44,015 nucleotides of DNA from a virus, in the IMG/VR virus record IMGVR_UViG_3300025864_000025, positions 1 through 44,015 of that record; one strand, 5' to 3'. The notes under the pieces are model-generated. The model saw only the letters and a program-made list of their open reading frames with translations. It was not told the DNA's origin and ran no database searches. The translations under genes and the position numbers were made by a program. Shown in pieces: positions 15,735-23,789 of the stretch (its first letter is position 1; the number at the start of each line of letters is the position of its first letter).

Positions 15735-15905
15735 AAGGGAGGGGGAGGGGGCCTCGCAATTTCGACCCCCCCCTCTGCATCGCCGCCCTCCTCGAAAATC
15801 CTCCGGCGGGGCAAAAACTGGGAGCAATCCCGATCGAACCCCGAGGGTAGTATCCAGAAGGTCTCAGAAGAGGGATGAACAACCACCCAAGTAGGCACAA
15901 CCGGT
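15735..15905. other. G-tract/C-tract intergenic region, possible cos or packaging site
   Basis: Two G-runs broken by an A (15741-15751) are followed 14 bases later by eight consecutive C (15766-15773). GAGGGGG can therefore pair with CCCCCTC. A second GC-rich block (GCCGCCC, then CCTCCGGCGGGG) follows near 15781-15811. It lies between the early/replication genes and the small terminase with its adjacent HNH gene, where cos sites of HNH-containing phages are often found. No nick site can be read from sequence. An in-frame extension of the preceding gene also crosses it. Confidence 0.35.
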
Positions 15906-16010
15906 CCCGATACTGTTAAACAGAGCGCCAGTTTCTGGCAATGACACCAAGGATTCGTCACCCTTGGCTCTTTTCACGAGGGGATTGGCGCTCTGTTTAA
16001 CAGTGTCGGG
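15906..16010. repeat. 25-bp inverted repeat with internal hairpin
   Basis: The arms 15906-15930 and 15986-16010 (core GTTAAACAGAGCGCCA and its complement) differ at one position, a G-T pair in RNA. Pairing extends about 3 bp further outward. The 55-base interior holds CCAAGG/CCTTGG. No target-site duplication is evident at the flanks, and CCTTTCT follows. It could be a strong RNA hairpin, a recombination site or the remains of a small mobile element. It sits just upstream of the SGNH cassette. Confidence 0.85.
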
Positions 16011-16036
16011 GCCTTTCTAAGGAATGAGGTTCCGCA

Positions 16037-16213
16037 ATGCCCACAGAACCGATTTACCCGCCAAGAATTGAACATCAAAAAACAATCAATGACATCATTG
16101 ACGCGCGCATTGCGCTCCATATGTCAGACGGTTATTTTGTAGTCGATAACCTGGACGTCTTAGATAACCTCGATGGTTCGTTCACTATTCGGCAAGGAGT
16201 AGGCCATGTCTAG
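16037..16213 (+). CDS. Small protein related to tail-tube C-terminal repeat
   Basis: A 58-residue frame starting MPTEPIYPPRIEHQKTIND, with AAGGAATGAGG upstream of the ATG. Its C-terminus VLDNLDGSFTIRQ matches the end of the tail-tube paralogue at 27934-28869 (VIDNGDGSFTIQ), both in protein and in DNA. In the paralogue a TAA follows; here the frame runs 5 codons further and overlaps the hydrolase start. It may be a remnant of a duplicated tail gene that now serves as a translated leader for the SGNH gene. Confidence 0.55.
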   Translation: MPTEPIYPPRIEHQKTINDIIDARIALHMSDGYFVVDNLDVLDNLDGSFTIRQGVGHV

Positions 16214-16233
16214 AATTGAAAGCTTGACAACTG
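16157..16233 (+). repeat. Duplicated tail-fibre boundary, copy 1
   Basis: These 77 bases align without gaps to 28831-28907 with 9 mismatches (about 88% identity). They span the end of one reading frame, the ribosome site, and the first 9-10 codons of a gene starting M(S/A)RIESLTT. Confidence 0.9.
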
Positions 16234-17609
16234 CCGGAATTCACGCCCTTCGTGACGAGACGTTGGCGCAGTTAAGTGCCACCTATACCCCGTCCCCCGG
16301 CCCGGCGTGGGCGACCCGCGCAGCGCACTTCGACCCGACCACCGGGGCGTACAACCTCAACGCCCGCACCCTCGCCCGCGTTCGTGAGGCGAAGGCCCGC
16401 GCGGTCGGTGGCGCCGGGTCGCTGCACGTCTCTGTGCTCGGCGACTCCACCACCATGCAGGCCACCTACACCGACTCCGCAGCCGTCCAGGCCTGGCCCG
16501 CACGGATGCGTGACCACCTAATCCGCACCCTCGGGCTGACCAGTGGCGGCACCGGCCTGATGGGCATGTGGGAGCAGTTCGGCGGGTGGGACTTCTCGCC
16601 CACCACGTCCCCCGTCTGGCCGCACCTCACGTGGAACGAAGTGTCGGGACAGGGCGAACTGCAGAAGACCGGCGCCGGGATCTACGGGATCTACGGCTAC
16701 AACTGTGTCGGAATCTTTTCGGGCGCGTCTGCCCCCTTCACGTCGGTGCAGCTCAACCCGGTCGGCAGCCAGATGGTCGACGAGATCTGGGTCTACCTGC
16801 TCGCCGCCGGCGGCGACATTCTCGTCGATGTCACGGACGGCACCACGACCCACAAGTTCCAGATCGCTGGCTACTACGGCAAGACCGTCACGCCGCAGAG
16901 CGGGTACACCGCCGTCGCGTGCGAGGCGGGCTACGTCCAGTCGTCCGACCCGGCGACCGCCGGTGGCATCTGTGTCGCCAAACTCGTCGTCCCCGTGCAG
17001 GACAACTGGACGGCTAGCGTCCGCAGCACCCCGTCCGGCGTCGCGTATCTGACCATGCTGGAAGCGCGCCTCTCGACCGGCACCCTGCGCGTGTCGAATC
17101 TCGCACAGGGCGGGCTCTCCCTGTCCAGCATCCTCACGGCCAACGCCGAGAGCACGGGCAACGGCGGGATGCCTCAGGGCATCGACACTCCCGGCGCTGA
17201 CCTCGCGATCATCGCGCTCGGTCTCAACGACTGGCAGACCCACGGGTCCGTCTCCACCTTCAAAGCGAACCTGACCACCCTCGTCGCACGGCAGCGCTTC
17301 GTCGGCACCACGGGCGACACGGACACCGGCACCGGAGCCGCAGGCGACGCGCTACTCGTCATCCAGCCGACCCCCGACCTGACACGGCTGCCCGCCACGG
17401 GTGGCAACGTGCCGCCGTTGGCCGACTTCTGGCGCGCGATGTACGAGGTGGCCGACGAGCAGGACGTGGCGCTGCTCGACCAGTCCTGGCGCTGGACCGA
17501 CTACACCACCAGCGCGCCCATGTACCGGGCCGACGACCCGATCCACGGCAACGAGATCGGCCACGCCGACCTCGGGATCAGCATCGGGTCGGTGCTCGCC
17601 CGGATCTGA
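16206..17609 (+). CDS. SGNH/GDSL-type hydrolase, probable receptor-binding or depolymerase protein
   Basis: A 467-residue protein. The first ~22 residues (MSRIESLTTAGIHALRDE) match the start of the fibre gene at 28880. The catalytic domain shows SVLGDSTTM (Ser81, block I), LGLNDW (Asn341, block III), and DDPIHGNEIGH (Asp444, His447, block V). An oxyanion Gly block probably lies around GGLSLSS. This is a serine esterase fold that often deacetylates or cleaves surface glycans. A beta-rich domain is inserted between blocks I and III (about 150-280). After codon 22 the GC content jumps well above the neighbours, and GTTAAGTGCC occurs at both ends of the high-GC part, suggesting acquisition. It is separated from the other tail genes by the terminase/head module. 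Confidence 0.8.
   Translation: MSRIESLTTAGIHALRDETLAQLSATYTPSPGPAWATRAAHFDPTTGAYNLNARTLARVREAKARAVGGAGSLHVSVLGDSTTMQATYTDSAAVQAWPARMRDHLIRTLGLTSGGTGLMGMWEQFGGWDFSPTTSPVWPHLTWNEVSGQGELQKTGAGIYGIYGYNCVGIFSGASAPFTSVQLNPVGSQMVDEIWVYLLAAGGDILVDVTDGTTTHKFQIAGYYGKTVTPQSGYTAVACEAGYVQSSDPATAGGICVAKLVVPVQDNWTASVRSTPSGVAYLTMLEARLSTGTLRVSNLAQGGLSLSSILTANAESTGNGGMPQGIDTPGADLAIIALGLNDWQTHGSVSTFKANLTTLVARQRFVGTTGDTDTGTGAAGDALLVIQPTPDLTRLPATGGNVPPLADFWRAMYEVADEQDVALLDQSWRWTDYTTSAPMYRADDPIHGNEIGHADLGISIGSVLARI
16271..16280. repeat. Direct repeat at left edge of high-GC segment
   Basis: GTTAAGTGCC here recurs at 17616-17625, just after the hydrolase stop codon. The two copies bracket the high-GC part of the gene (about 1.33 kb). 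Ten bases can match by chance, but the coincidence with the composition change is notable. Confidence 0.6.
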
Positions 17610-17615
17610 CCCAGC

Positions 17616-17633
17616 GTTAAGTGCCCGCTTAAC
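17616..17633. repeat. Right direct repeat and hairpin after hydrolase gene
   Basis: GTTAAGTGCC (17616-17625) is the second copy of the repeat at 16271. With the following bases it forms the hairpin GTTAAG-TGCCCG-CTTAAC. A similar GTTAA...TTAACTA hairpin follows the spike gene near 30208, so both receptor-binding cassettes end alike. Confidence 0.6.
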
Positions 17634-17654
17634 TACACGACAAGGAGGTGAACT

Positions 17655-17999
17655 ATGGCGGTCGGCCGTAAACACACAGAAGCACCGAGGACGCGTCGAC
17701 CGCCTGCTACCACGCCCGAAGGTCGAGAAGACCAACTGATCGCTGCGGCAGTGGATTTAGCAGAGAGACAACTTCTAGATGGCACTGCGTCTGCTCAGGT
17801 GCAAACGCACTATCTCAAGTTGGGTTCAACAAGAGAGAAACTCGAGCAAGAACGTCTCCGACGAGAGAACATTCTCCTAGCCTCGCGTGCGAGCGCTATC
17901 GAGTCGGCGGCAAGAGTTGAAGAACTCATGAAGGACGCGATCAACGCCTTCCGAGGTTACTCTGGCCAAACCCCGGAGCAAGAGTCCTATGAGAATTAG
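17655..17999 (+). CDS. Terminase small subunit-like protein
   Basis: A 114-residue helical protein behind a strong AAGGAGGTGAACT site. The sequence TPEGREDQLIAAAVDLAERQLLDGTASAQVQTHYLKLGSTREKLE, in segments, resembles small terminase or DNA-packaging proteins I recall from phages of Gram-positive bacteria. The long amphipathic helix after residue 60 (EQERLRRENILL) suits oligomerisation. It is followed directly by an HNH endonuclease and, 2.7 kb later, the large terminase, which supports a packaging role in recognising DNA. DNA binding is inferred. The stop overlaps the next ATG by 11 bases. Confidence 0.7.
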   Translation: MAVGRKHTEAPRTRRPPATTPEGREDQLIAAAVDLAERQLLDGTASAQVQTHYLKLGSTREKLEQERLRRENILLASRASAIESAARVEELMKDAINAFRGYSGQTPEQESYEN

Positions 18000-18399
18000 G
18001 ACTTATTCAGAGTTGAGGAGATTCAATTCCTTCCTCGACCGATTCGAGTACTTGAAATTGCTCGGAGAGGTTGGGGGCAGTACGTTCGGTTACGACCGTT
18101 GGCTGAACCAGAACTTCTACCGATCACATCAATGGAGACAGGTCCGTAACTACGTCATAGCAAGAGACGTTGGCATGGACCTTGGCGTTGATGGATTTGA
18201 GATCCATGATCGAATCATCATTCACCACATGAACCCGATGAGCGTCAACGACATCGAACATAGCGATGACAAGATCCTGGAGCCCGAGTTCCTCATTACC
18301 ACCACGCATCGAACACACAACGCCATCCACTACGGAGACCAAAGTCTACTGCCGAAGCTTTTTGTTGAGCGTCGGCCTGGCGACACACGTCTCTGGTAA
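17989..18399 (+). CDS. HNH endonuclease of packaging region
   Basis: A 136-residue protein. The core HDRIIIHHMNPMSVNDI carries the catalytic H-H pair, and LITTTHRTHNAIHYGD carries the closing N/H residues of the HNH motif. The N-terminal part (FGYDRWLNQNFYRSHQWRQVRNYVIARD) matches phage HNH proteins that lie beside terminase genes. In HK97-like phages such HNH proteins act with the terminase complex in cos cleavage and maturation. Position and overlap with the small terminase favour that role over a homing one, unlike the degenerate HNH protein at 11339. Confidence 0.85.
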   Translation: MRIRTYSELRRFNSFLDRFEYLKLLGEVGGSTFGYDRWLNQNFYRSHQWRQVRNYVIARDVGMDLGVDGFEIHDRIIIHHMNPMSVNDIEHSDDKILEPEFLITTTHRTHNAIHYGDQSLLPKLFVERRPGDTRLW

Positions 18400-18413
18400 C
18401 CAAAGGAGTTGAC

Positions 18414-19139
18414 GTGACTTTCTCTTCCCTCATCTCTGGCACGATTCCTCACTGCGACAAGTGGAACCCTCGACCAGGCAAGATCACTCGTGCTGTCCAG
18501 CACCACTGGGCGGACATTACCATGGGTGGCGAGCAGAGTCTGGCAAACCCTAGGCGCAGGGCTTCGGTGAACTACCTCATCCACAACGACGGCGTCATCA
18601 TCGGGCAAGTTCCTGAGGAGTTCCGTCCCTGGACCACCGGTAGTTCTTCGGCGGACAATCCGTCGATCACTTTCGAGGTCCAGAATGAGACTGGGGCGCC
18701 TGAGTGGAAAGTGTCCACCGCAGCACGCATCTCGATCGCTCGACTTCTCGCCGACATCGCAACACGCCGCAACTTCGGATCACTCAACCGAATCAACTAC
18801 CGAGGTCACCGCGAGTTCGCCGCTACGGCGTGTCCCGGGCCGTACCTCTATCCGCGGCTTCAGGCCATCTGTGACGCAGCGAACGCCATCAAGAACGGCG
18901 TTGACCCAGCACCCAAACCCCGCCCCACCCCAAGCCCACAACAGGAGGACGACGACATGAGGATCTTTCGCCGCAAATCAGATGGCGCCGTGGTTCTCGC
19001 TGCCCCGGGTCACGTCACGGTGCTCAACATGGCGCAGTGGCAGACCTGGACGAACCTCGGCGTAGCGACGCAGGAGATGGACGACTATCCGCTCGAGGTA
19101 GTTCTCGCGTCCTTGCGCCCGACTGCGCCGCAGGTCTGA
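18414..19139 (+). CDS. N-acetylmuramoyl-L-alanine amidase endolysin
   Basis: A 241-residue lysin with a GTG start behind AAAGGAG. The amidase_2/PGRP-type domain covers residues 1-165: zinc ligands H30 (in QHHW), H132 (GHREF) and C140 (TACPG), with NYLIHNDGVIIGQ between them. It would cut the bond between the glycan and the peptide of the cell wall. A Pro-rich linker (about 168-178) leads to a C-terminal domain of about 60 residues (MRIFRRKSDGAVV and following) that probably binds the wall. An in-frame ATG with GGAGG at 18957 could make that domain separately. There is no signal peptide, so release depends on a holin; the holin gene is far away at 40152. A lysin within the terminase module is unusual. 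Confidence 0.88.
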   Translation: MTFSSLISGTIPHCDKWNPRPGKITRAVQHHWADITMGGEQSLANPRRRASVNYLIHNDGVIIGQVPEEFRPWTTGSSSADNPSITFEVQNETGAPEWKVSTAARISIARLLADIATRRNFGSLNRINYRGHREFAATACPGPYLYPRLQAICDAANAIKNGVDPAPKPRPTPSPQQEDDDMRIFRRKSDGAVVLAAPGHVTVLNMAQWQTWTNLGVATQEMDDYPLEVVLASLRPTAPQV

Positions 19140-19177
19140 CACCCGCGCAACACAAGACAATAAGGAGGTGAATTACG

Positions 19178-19570
19178 ATGGACAGCATCTTGGACTCAAC
19201 GAAAAAAGTTCTCGGCATCGATCCGGCGTACACGGCCTTTGACGTCGACGTCATCATGCACATCAACTCGACGTTCAGCAAGTTGCACCAGCTCGGGATA
19301 GGGCCGACAGAAGGCTTCATCATCGAGGACAACACGGCCGTTTGGATTGATTTTCTTGGCGATTTGGCGCCGACACTCAGCAGTGTGCAGTCCTTCATGT
19401 ACCTGAGTGTTCGTCTCCTCTTCGATCCGCCGGCAACGTCCTACGCGATCGCGGCTTTCGAACGTCAACTTGACGAACTCGGTTGGCGCATCAACGCACG
19501 AAGAGAGGAGGTGGAGCACCCATGGGTAGCACCAGTGATTCCGGAGGACCCGGAGGAACCAGTTTGGTGA
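19178..19570 (+). CDS. Head-tail connector-like protein
   Basis: A 130-residue protein behind AAGGAGGTGAATTACG. The block FDVDVIMHINSTFSKLHQLGIGP then EGFIIED then WIDFLGD then VRLLFDPPATSYAI is characteristic of a family common beside phage head genes and often annotated as gp6-like connector. Gp6 proteins form a ring below the portal. It lies upstream of the large terminase and portal, where connector genes normally lie downstream, so the call rests on family resemblance. The C-terminal Pro/Glu-rich tail overlaps the next gene by 49 bases. Confidence 0.6.
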   Translation: MDSILDSTKKVLGIDPAYTAFDVDVIMHINSTFSKLHQLGIGPTEGFIIEDNTAVWIDFLGDLAPTLSSVQSFMYLSVRLLFDPPATSYAIAAFERQLDELGWRINARREEVEHPWVAPVIPEDPEEPVW

Positions 19571-20670
19571 TCGATTCGGTCGACGACTTCCTTGCCCACA
19601 TGGGCGTCAAGGGAATGCGTTGGGGCGTTCGTCGACATCTGTCAAAGATCGATGGGGCCGGCGCTCGGAAAGCATTTCTCACCGAGTACGACAAGAAGTG
19701 GCTCGCCAAGATCGAGAAGAACCCCAAACTCGGTCTCATTGGAAAACGCGCCGCCAGAGAGGCAAGAAAGCAGACCCGCAAGCTGAAGAAGGAATACAAA
19801 GCTTCGGGCATGAACATCAAGAAGGACAAAATAGCCAAGAGTCGCTATGAGAGAGATCTCAAGGTTGCTCTTGAAGGCGCGATGGAGACTGCCGCGTACA
19901 GGACGCACAAGTTCTCTCCGTCTAGAGTTCTTGAGGTCCAGGTCACGAGAAATAGTGATTGGTCGCTTCAGGCAACGGTTGTTCCTCGAGTCAACGCCAA
20001 ACTGGCAAAGCAGACCTCGAAGATCGTGAAGGCCGAGGACCGCAGAGTCAAGGCTACCGTGAAAGCGGATGCAAAGGCTGCCAAGGCGGCTGTGACCCAC
20101 GCTGATATTGCTGAAGTCACGGTCGATGATCTGATAGGCATGGCCTTTGACATCCCTGTCGACGAAGAAGGCTTTGCGCTGGACGTAACAATGGTCGGCG
20201 AGGATCTAGTCCAGGATGATCTGGATGTTGATGATTTTCTCGTTCATCACGGAATCAAAGGCATGAGGTGGGGCGTTAGGAAGCAGGGCCCCTCCGCTGG
20301 ACGATCCGCTCCGCCGGCCAAGGTCTCATCCAAAAAGGCGTCCGCGCCCGAGGGTAAGCCCGTGATCGGCAAGAGCGGGCGGATCGTCACAGCGCCCAAG
20401 AGGACCGTCACGGTCGTCGGTAAGAAGACGGGCCATTCGATGTCCGACGAGGAGTTGCGTAAGGCGATCAACCGAATCGACATGGAGCGGAAGTTCACTC
20501 AGTTGACGAAGGCACCGCCGAGCAAGCAGCATGCTGCGATGAAATTCGTGGCGGACATTCTCGCGGACGTTGGCAAGCAGCAGGCGAAAGTCCTTCTCGG
20601 CGCAATCGCCACAAAACAAATGGCGAAGAGGGGGCTCATCGTACCCAAGGCAGAGAAGAAGAAGGAATAG
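19522..20670 (+). CDS. Structural-type protein with two GxKGMRWGVR peptides
   Basis: A 382-residue, very Lys/Ala-rich basic protein. ATG 19522 follows GAGGAGGTGGAG; a TTG at 19483 is less likely. The peptide FLAHMGVKGMRWGVRR occurs near residue 23, and FLVHHGIKGMRWGVRK near residue 243, each after an acidic stretch (SVDDF, DVDDF). Between them lie a coiled-coil-like basic segment and an acidic segment. The C-terminal third is another basic helical region. This peptide is found near the ends of many phage head or minor structural proteins; its role is not established. The duplication suggests two fused copies of one module. A virion protein is the best guess. Confidence 0.65.
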   Translation: MGSTSDSGGPGGTSLVIDSVDDFLAHMGVKGMRWGVRRHLSKIDGAGARKAFLTEYDKKWLAKIEKNPKLGLIGKRAAREARKQTRKLKKEYKASGMNIKKDKIAKSRYERDLKVALEGAMETAAYRTHKFSPSRVLEVQVTRNSDWSLQATVVPRVNAKLAKQTSKIVKAEDRRVKATVKADAKAAKAAVTHADIAEVTVDDLIGMAFDIPVDEEGFALDVTMVGEDLVQDDLDVDDFLVHHGIKGMRWGVRKQGPSAGRSAPPAKVSSKKASAPEGKPVIGKSGRIVTAPKRTVTVVGKKTGHSMSDEELRKAINRIDMERKFTQLTKAPPSKQHAAMKFVADILADVGKQQAKVLLGAIATKQMAKRGLIVPKAEKKKE

Positions 20671-20687
20671 AAGAAGGGAGGTGTGCA

Positions 20688-22439
20688 ATGGGGCTGTCGA
20701 ACACAGCAACGCCCATTTACTACGGCCGGTTTCGCGACAAAGTGCTCCGCGGTGAGATTCCTGTAAACCGTGAGATCGCAATGGAGATGAACCGCATCGA
20801 TGGTCTCATTGCCAATCCTGACTACTACTACGACGATCTTGCCGTTGAGGGTTTCGTGCTATATTGTGAAGGTGAACTAACCCTCACCGATGGGACCGAT
20901 CTACACCTTCTCGATTCGTTCAAGGTGTGGGCAGAAGAGATCTTCGGTTGGTACTACTTCGATGACCGCACGGTCTACGTCCCGAACCCGCACGGGCGCG
21001 AGGGGCACTTCGTCCACAAGCGAGTCAAAATCCGTCTCGTACGAAAGCAGTACTTGATCGTTGCGCGTGGCGCAGCCAAGTCGATGTACGCGGAGTGCAT
21101 TCAGAGTTATTTCCTCAACATCGACACGGACACAACGCACCAGATCACCACAGCGCCAACAATGAAGCAGGCAGAGGAGGTCATGGCCCCCTTTCGAACT
21201 GCCATCACCCGCTCGCGAGGACCACTCTTCAAGTTCCTCACAGAGGGTTCGCTTCAGAACACGACGGGCTCCAGGGCTCTTCGCCAGAAGTTGGTGTCAA
21301 CCAAGAAGGGCATTGAGAACTTTCTGACTGGGTCTCTGCTTGAGATCCGCCCCATGTCGATCAACAAACTGCAGGGTCTTCGCCCGAAGGTGTCGACGGT
21401 CGACGAGTGGCTGTCCGGTGACGTTCGAGAGGACGTTGTTGGGGCAATCGAGCAGGGTGCGTCGAAGTTGGACGACTATCTGATCGTTGCTATCAGCTCA
21501 GAAGGAACTGTTCGGAACGGTAGTGGCGACACTATCAAACTAGAGCTCGCTAAGATCCTCAAGGGCGAATTCTACGCGCCACAGTACTCGATCTGGCACT
21601 ACAAGTTGGACGAACTTGAGGAAGTTGCAGATCCGTCCATGTGGGTGAAGGCTCAGCCGAACATTGGGCTGACCGTAACCTACGAGACTTACCAGATGGA
21701 CGTGCAACGCGCCGAGAATGCGCCGGCGGCTAGGAACGACATCCTCGCTAAGAGGTTTGGGATTCCGATGGAAGGGTTCACGTATTTCTTCACATACGAC
21801 GAGACTCTCCCACACACGAAGCACCCCCACCGCTTCAAAGGGATGGTTTGCGCCATGGGCGCCGACCTTTCCATGGGGGATGACTTCTGCGCATTCACGT
21901 TCCTGTTCCCGTTGCGTGGTTTCGAGTTCGGTGTCAAGACTCGAAGTTACATTTCGTCGCTCACACTGCACAAACTCCCGGGCGCCATGCGCGCGAAGTA
22001 CGAGGAGTTCATCCGAGAAGGAAGTTTGCACGTTCTTGAGTGCACAGTTCTGGACATGATGGAGGTTTACGAAGACCTCGAGCAGCATATCGAAGCGATG
22101 GAGTACGATGTCCGAGCAATGGGTTACGACCCCTACAACGCAAAGGAGTTCGTTGAGCGCTGGGTGATGGAGAACGGCCCCTTTGGCGTTGAGAAAGTCA
22201 TTCAGGGCGCAAAGACTGAGTCGGTTCCTCTTGGGGAATTGAAGCACCTCAGTGGCGAGCGCCTTCTCATATTCGACGAGGACTTGATGACCTTCGCCAT
22301 GGGTAACGCCATCACGATGCAGGACACCAACGGCAACCGTAAGCTCATGAAGTTGAGGCAGGACGCGAAGATCGATAACGTGTCGGCCTTACTTGACGCG
22401 TGGGTTGCGTACAAGGCGAACAAGGAGAACATGGAATGA
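20688..22439 (+). CDS. terL: Terminase large subunit
   Basis: A 583-residue packaging motor and nuclease with GGGAGGTG before the ATG. ATPase domain: Walker A-like ARGAAKS (126-132) and Walker B STVDEW (236-241) with the catalytic Glu240. RNase H-like nuclease domain: GADLSMGDD (D394), GYDPYNAK (D482), and the C-terminal NVSALLDAW (D571). These give the three acidic metal ligands. The length is normal for the HK97-like TerL family. It translocates DNA through the portal encoded 24 bases downstream. The small terminase lies 2.7 kb upstream, separated by HNH, lysin and structural genes. Confidence 0.95.
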   Translation: MGLSNTATPIYYGRFRDKVLRGEIPVNREIAMEMNRIDGLIANPDYYYDDLAVEGFVLYCEGELTLTDGTDLHLLDSFKVWAEEIFGWYYFDDRTVYVPNPHGREGHFVHKRVKIRLVRKQYLIVARGAAKSMYAECIQSYFLNIDTDTTHQITTAPTMKQAEEVMAPFRTAITRSRGPLFKFLTEGSLQNTTGSRALRQKLVSTKKGIENFLTGSLLEIRPMSINKLQGLRPKVSTVDEWLSGDVREDVVGAIEQGASKLDDYLIVAISSEGTVRNGSGDTIKLELAKILKGEFYAPQYSIWHYKLDELEEVADPSMWVKAQPNIGLTVTYETYQMDVQRAENAPAARNDILAKRFGIPMEGFTYFFTYDETLPHTKHPHRFKGMVCAMGADLSMGDDFCAFTFLFPLRGFEFGVKTRSYISSLTLHKLPGAMRAKYEEFIREGSLHVLECTVLDMMEVYEDLEQHIEAMEYDVRAMGYDPYNAKEFVERWVMENGPFGVEKVIQGAKTESVPLGELKHLSGERLLIFDEDLMTFAMGNAITMQDTNGNRKLMKLRQDAKIDNVSALLDAWVAYKANKENME

Positions 22440-22463
22440 TGACTAGACGAAAGGGGGTGAGCT

Positions 22464-23789
22464 ATGGGTATTCGTGACCAACTCAAGCACGCGTGGAACG
22501 CATTCACGAGTGTCTCCGATGAAACCGTCAGTTACTACGACTACGGCGCGAGTAGTTACGGGGCGCAACCTGGTCAATCGCGCTTCTTGTTCACGAACGA
22601 CCGCTCCATCGTTGGAGTAACGATCATGCGAATGGGCATCGACGTTGCCGCAGTGAACATGTACCACGCGCGTCTCGACGACAACGGATACTTCCAGGAG
22701 GCGATCGATAGCGGCCTGAACAACTGTTTGTCTGTCGAGGCCAATGTCGACCAGGACGCGCGAGCGTTCATACAGGACGTTGTGATGACGATGTGTGACA
22801 AAGGCGTCGTCGCCCTGATCCCAATCGACACGTCGATCAGCCCACTGAACACTGGCGGGTACGACATTCGAACGGTGCGCGTCGGCGAGGTCATCACCTG
22901 GTACCCGACCAAGGTCACCGTGCGTGTCTACAACGAACTCACAGGGCTCAAGGAAGACATTACCCTTCCGAAGAGTCTCGTCGCCATCGTCCTGAACCCG
23001 CTTTACTCGGTGATGAACGAAACAAACTCGACTCTGCAGCGATTGATCAGAAAACTGACTCTCTTGGATTCAGTCGACGATCAGTCAGGCTCCGGAAAGA
23101 TTGACATCATCATCCAGATGCCATACGCGGTGAAGTCCGAGACTCGGAAGCAGCAAGCCGAGCAACGACGGGTCACGTTGGAAGATCAGATGAAGAATTC
23201 GAAGTACGGTGTCGGCTACATCGATGCCACCGAGAAGATCACTCAGTTGAACCGTCCGGCAGAGAACAACTTACTTGGCCAGGTCCAGTACCTGACGGAG
23301 ATGCTCTACGGCCAGCTAGGGATCACCGCTGATGTCATGACCGGCACCGCTGACGAGGCGACCATGCTCAACTACTACAACCGCACGATCGAACCGATCC
23401 TGGGCGCTATCGCAGGAGCCATGAAGCGAACCTTCCTCACAAAGACGGCTCGTTCTCAGAAGCAGTCGGTCGTGTACATTCGGGATCCGTTCAAACTCGT
23501 ACCGATTGCCGCTCTCGCTGACATTGCGGACAAGTTCACCCGCAACGAGATCGTCTCGTCGAATGAGATGCGCGGAATCCTAGGCATTCGTCCTTCCAAG
23601 GATCCGAAGGCCGACGAACTCCGGAACAAGAACATTCCAGAGCCAGTTCCTGCTGCACCAGAACTACCGGCAGGTTCAGCGCCGGCTCAACTCGATGCAC
23701 CACCCCAACCATTGGCAATCGAGGCCTCGCCAGGCTCGAGAGTCAAGCAGATCATGGAAGGACAAGTGACCAATCAAAATGGCACCTGA
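22464..23789 (+). CDS. Portal protein
   Basis: A 441-residue protein with AAAGGGGGTGAGCT before the ATG. Its position directly after TerL, its length, and blocks such as FTNDRSIVGVTIMRMGIDVA near the N-terminus and LTEMLYGQLGITADVMTGTADEATML with NRTIEPILGAIAGAMKRTFL near residues 270-325 are typical of HK97-type portals. The last ~55 residues are Pro/Ala-rich and disordered. A dodecameric ring at the capsid vertex is the family role. The stop overlaps the protease-capsid start by 11 bases. Confidence 0.9.
   Translation: MGIRDQLKHAWNAFTSVSDETVSYYDYGASSYGAQPGQSRFLFTNDRSIVGVTIMRMGIDVAAVNMYHARLDDNGYFQEAIDSGLNNCLSVEANVDQDARAFIQDVVMTMCDKGVVALIPIDTSISPLNTGGYDIRTVRVGEVITWYPTKVTVRVYNELTGLKEDITLPKSLVAIVLNPLYSVMNETNSTLQRLIRKLTLLDSVDDQSGSGKIDIIIQMPYAVKSETRKQQAEQRRVTLEDQMKNSKYGVGYIDATEKITQLNRPAENNLLGQVQYLTEMLYGQLGITADVMTGTADEATMLNYYNRTIEPILGAIAGAMKRTFLTKTARSQKQSVVYIRDPFKLVPIAALADIADKFTRNEIVSSNEMRGILGIRPSKDPKADELRNKNIPEPVPAAPELPAGSAPAQLDAPPQPLAIEASPGSRVKQIMEGQVTNQNGT

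Noticed and set aside
16157-17633. Insertion sequence or transposon around the SGNH gene
   Set aside because: No transposase and no terminal inverted repeats at the edges of the high-GC segment; the 10-bp direct repeats and fibre homology fit recombination better.
19483-19521. TTG start extending the GMRWGVR protein by 13 codons
   Set aside because: The ATG at 19522 has a strong GAGGAGG site at good distance and the extra residues look like shadow translation of the upstream gene.
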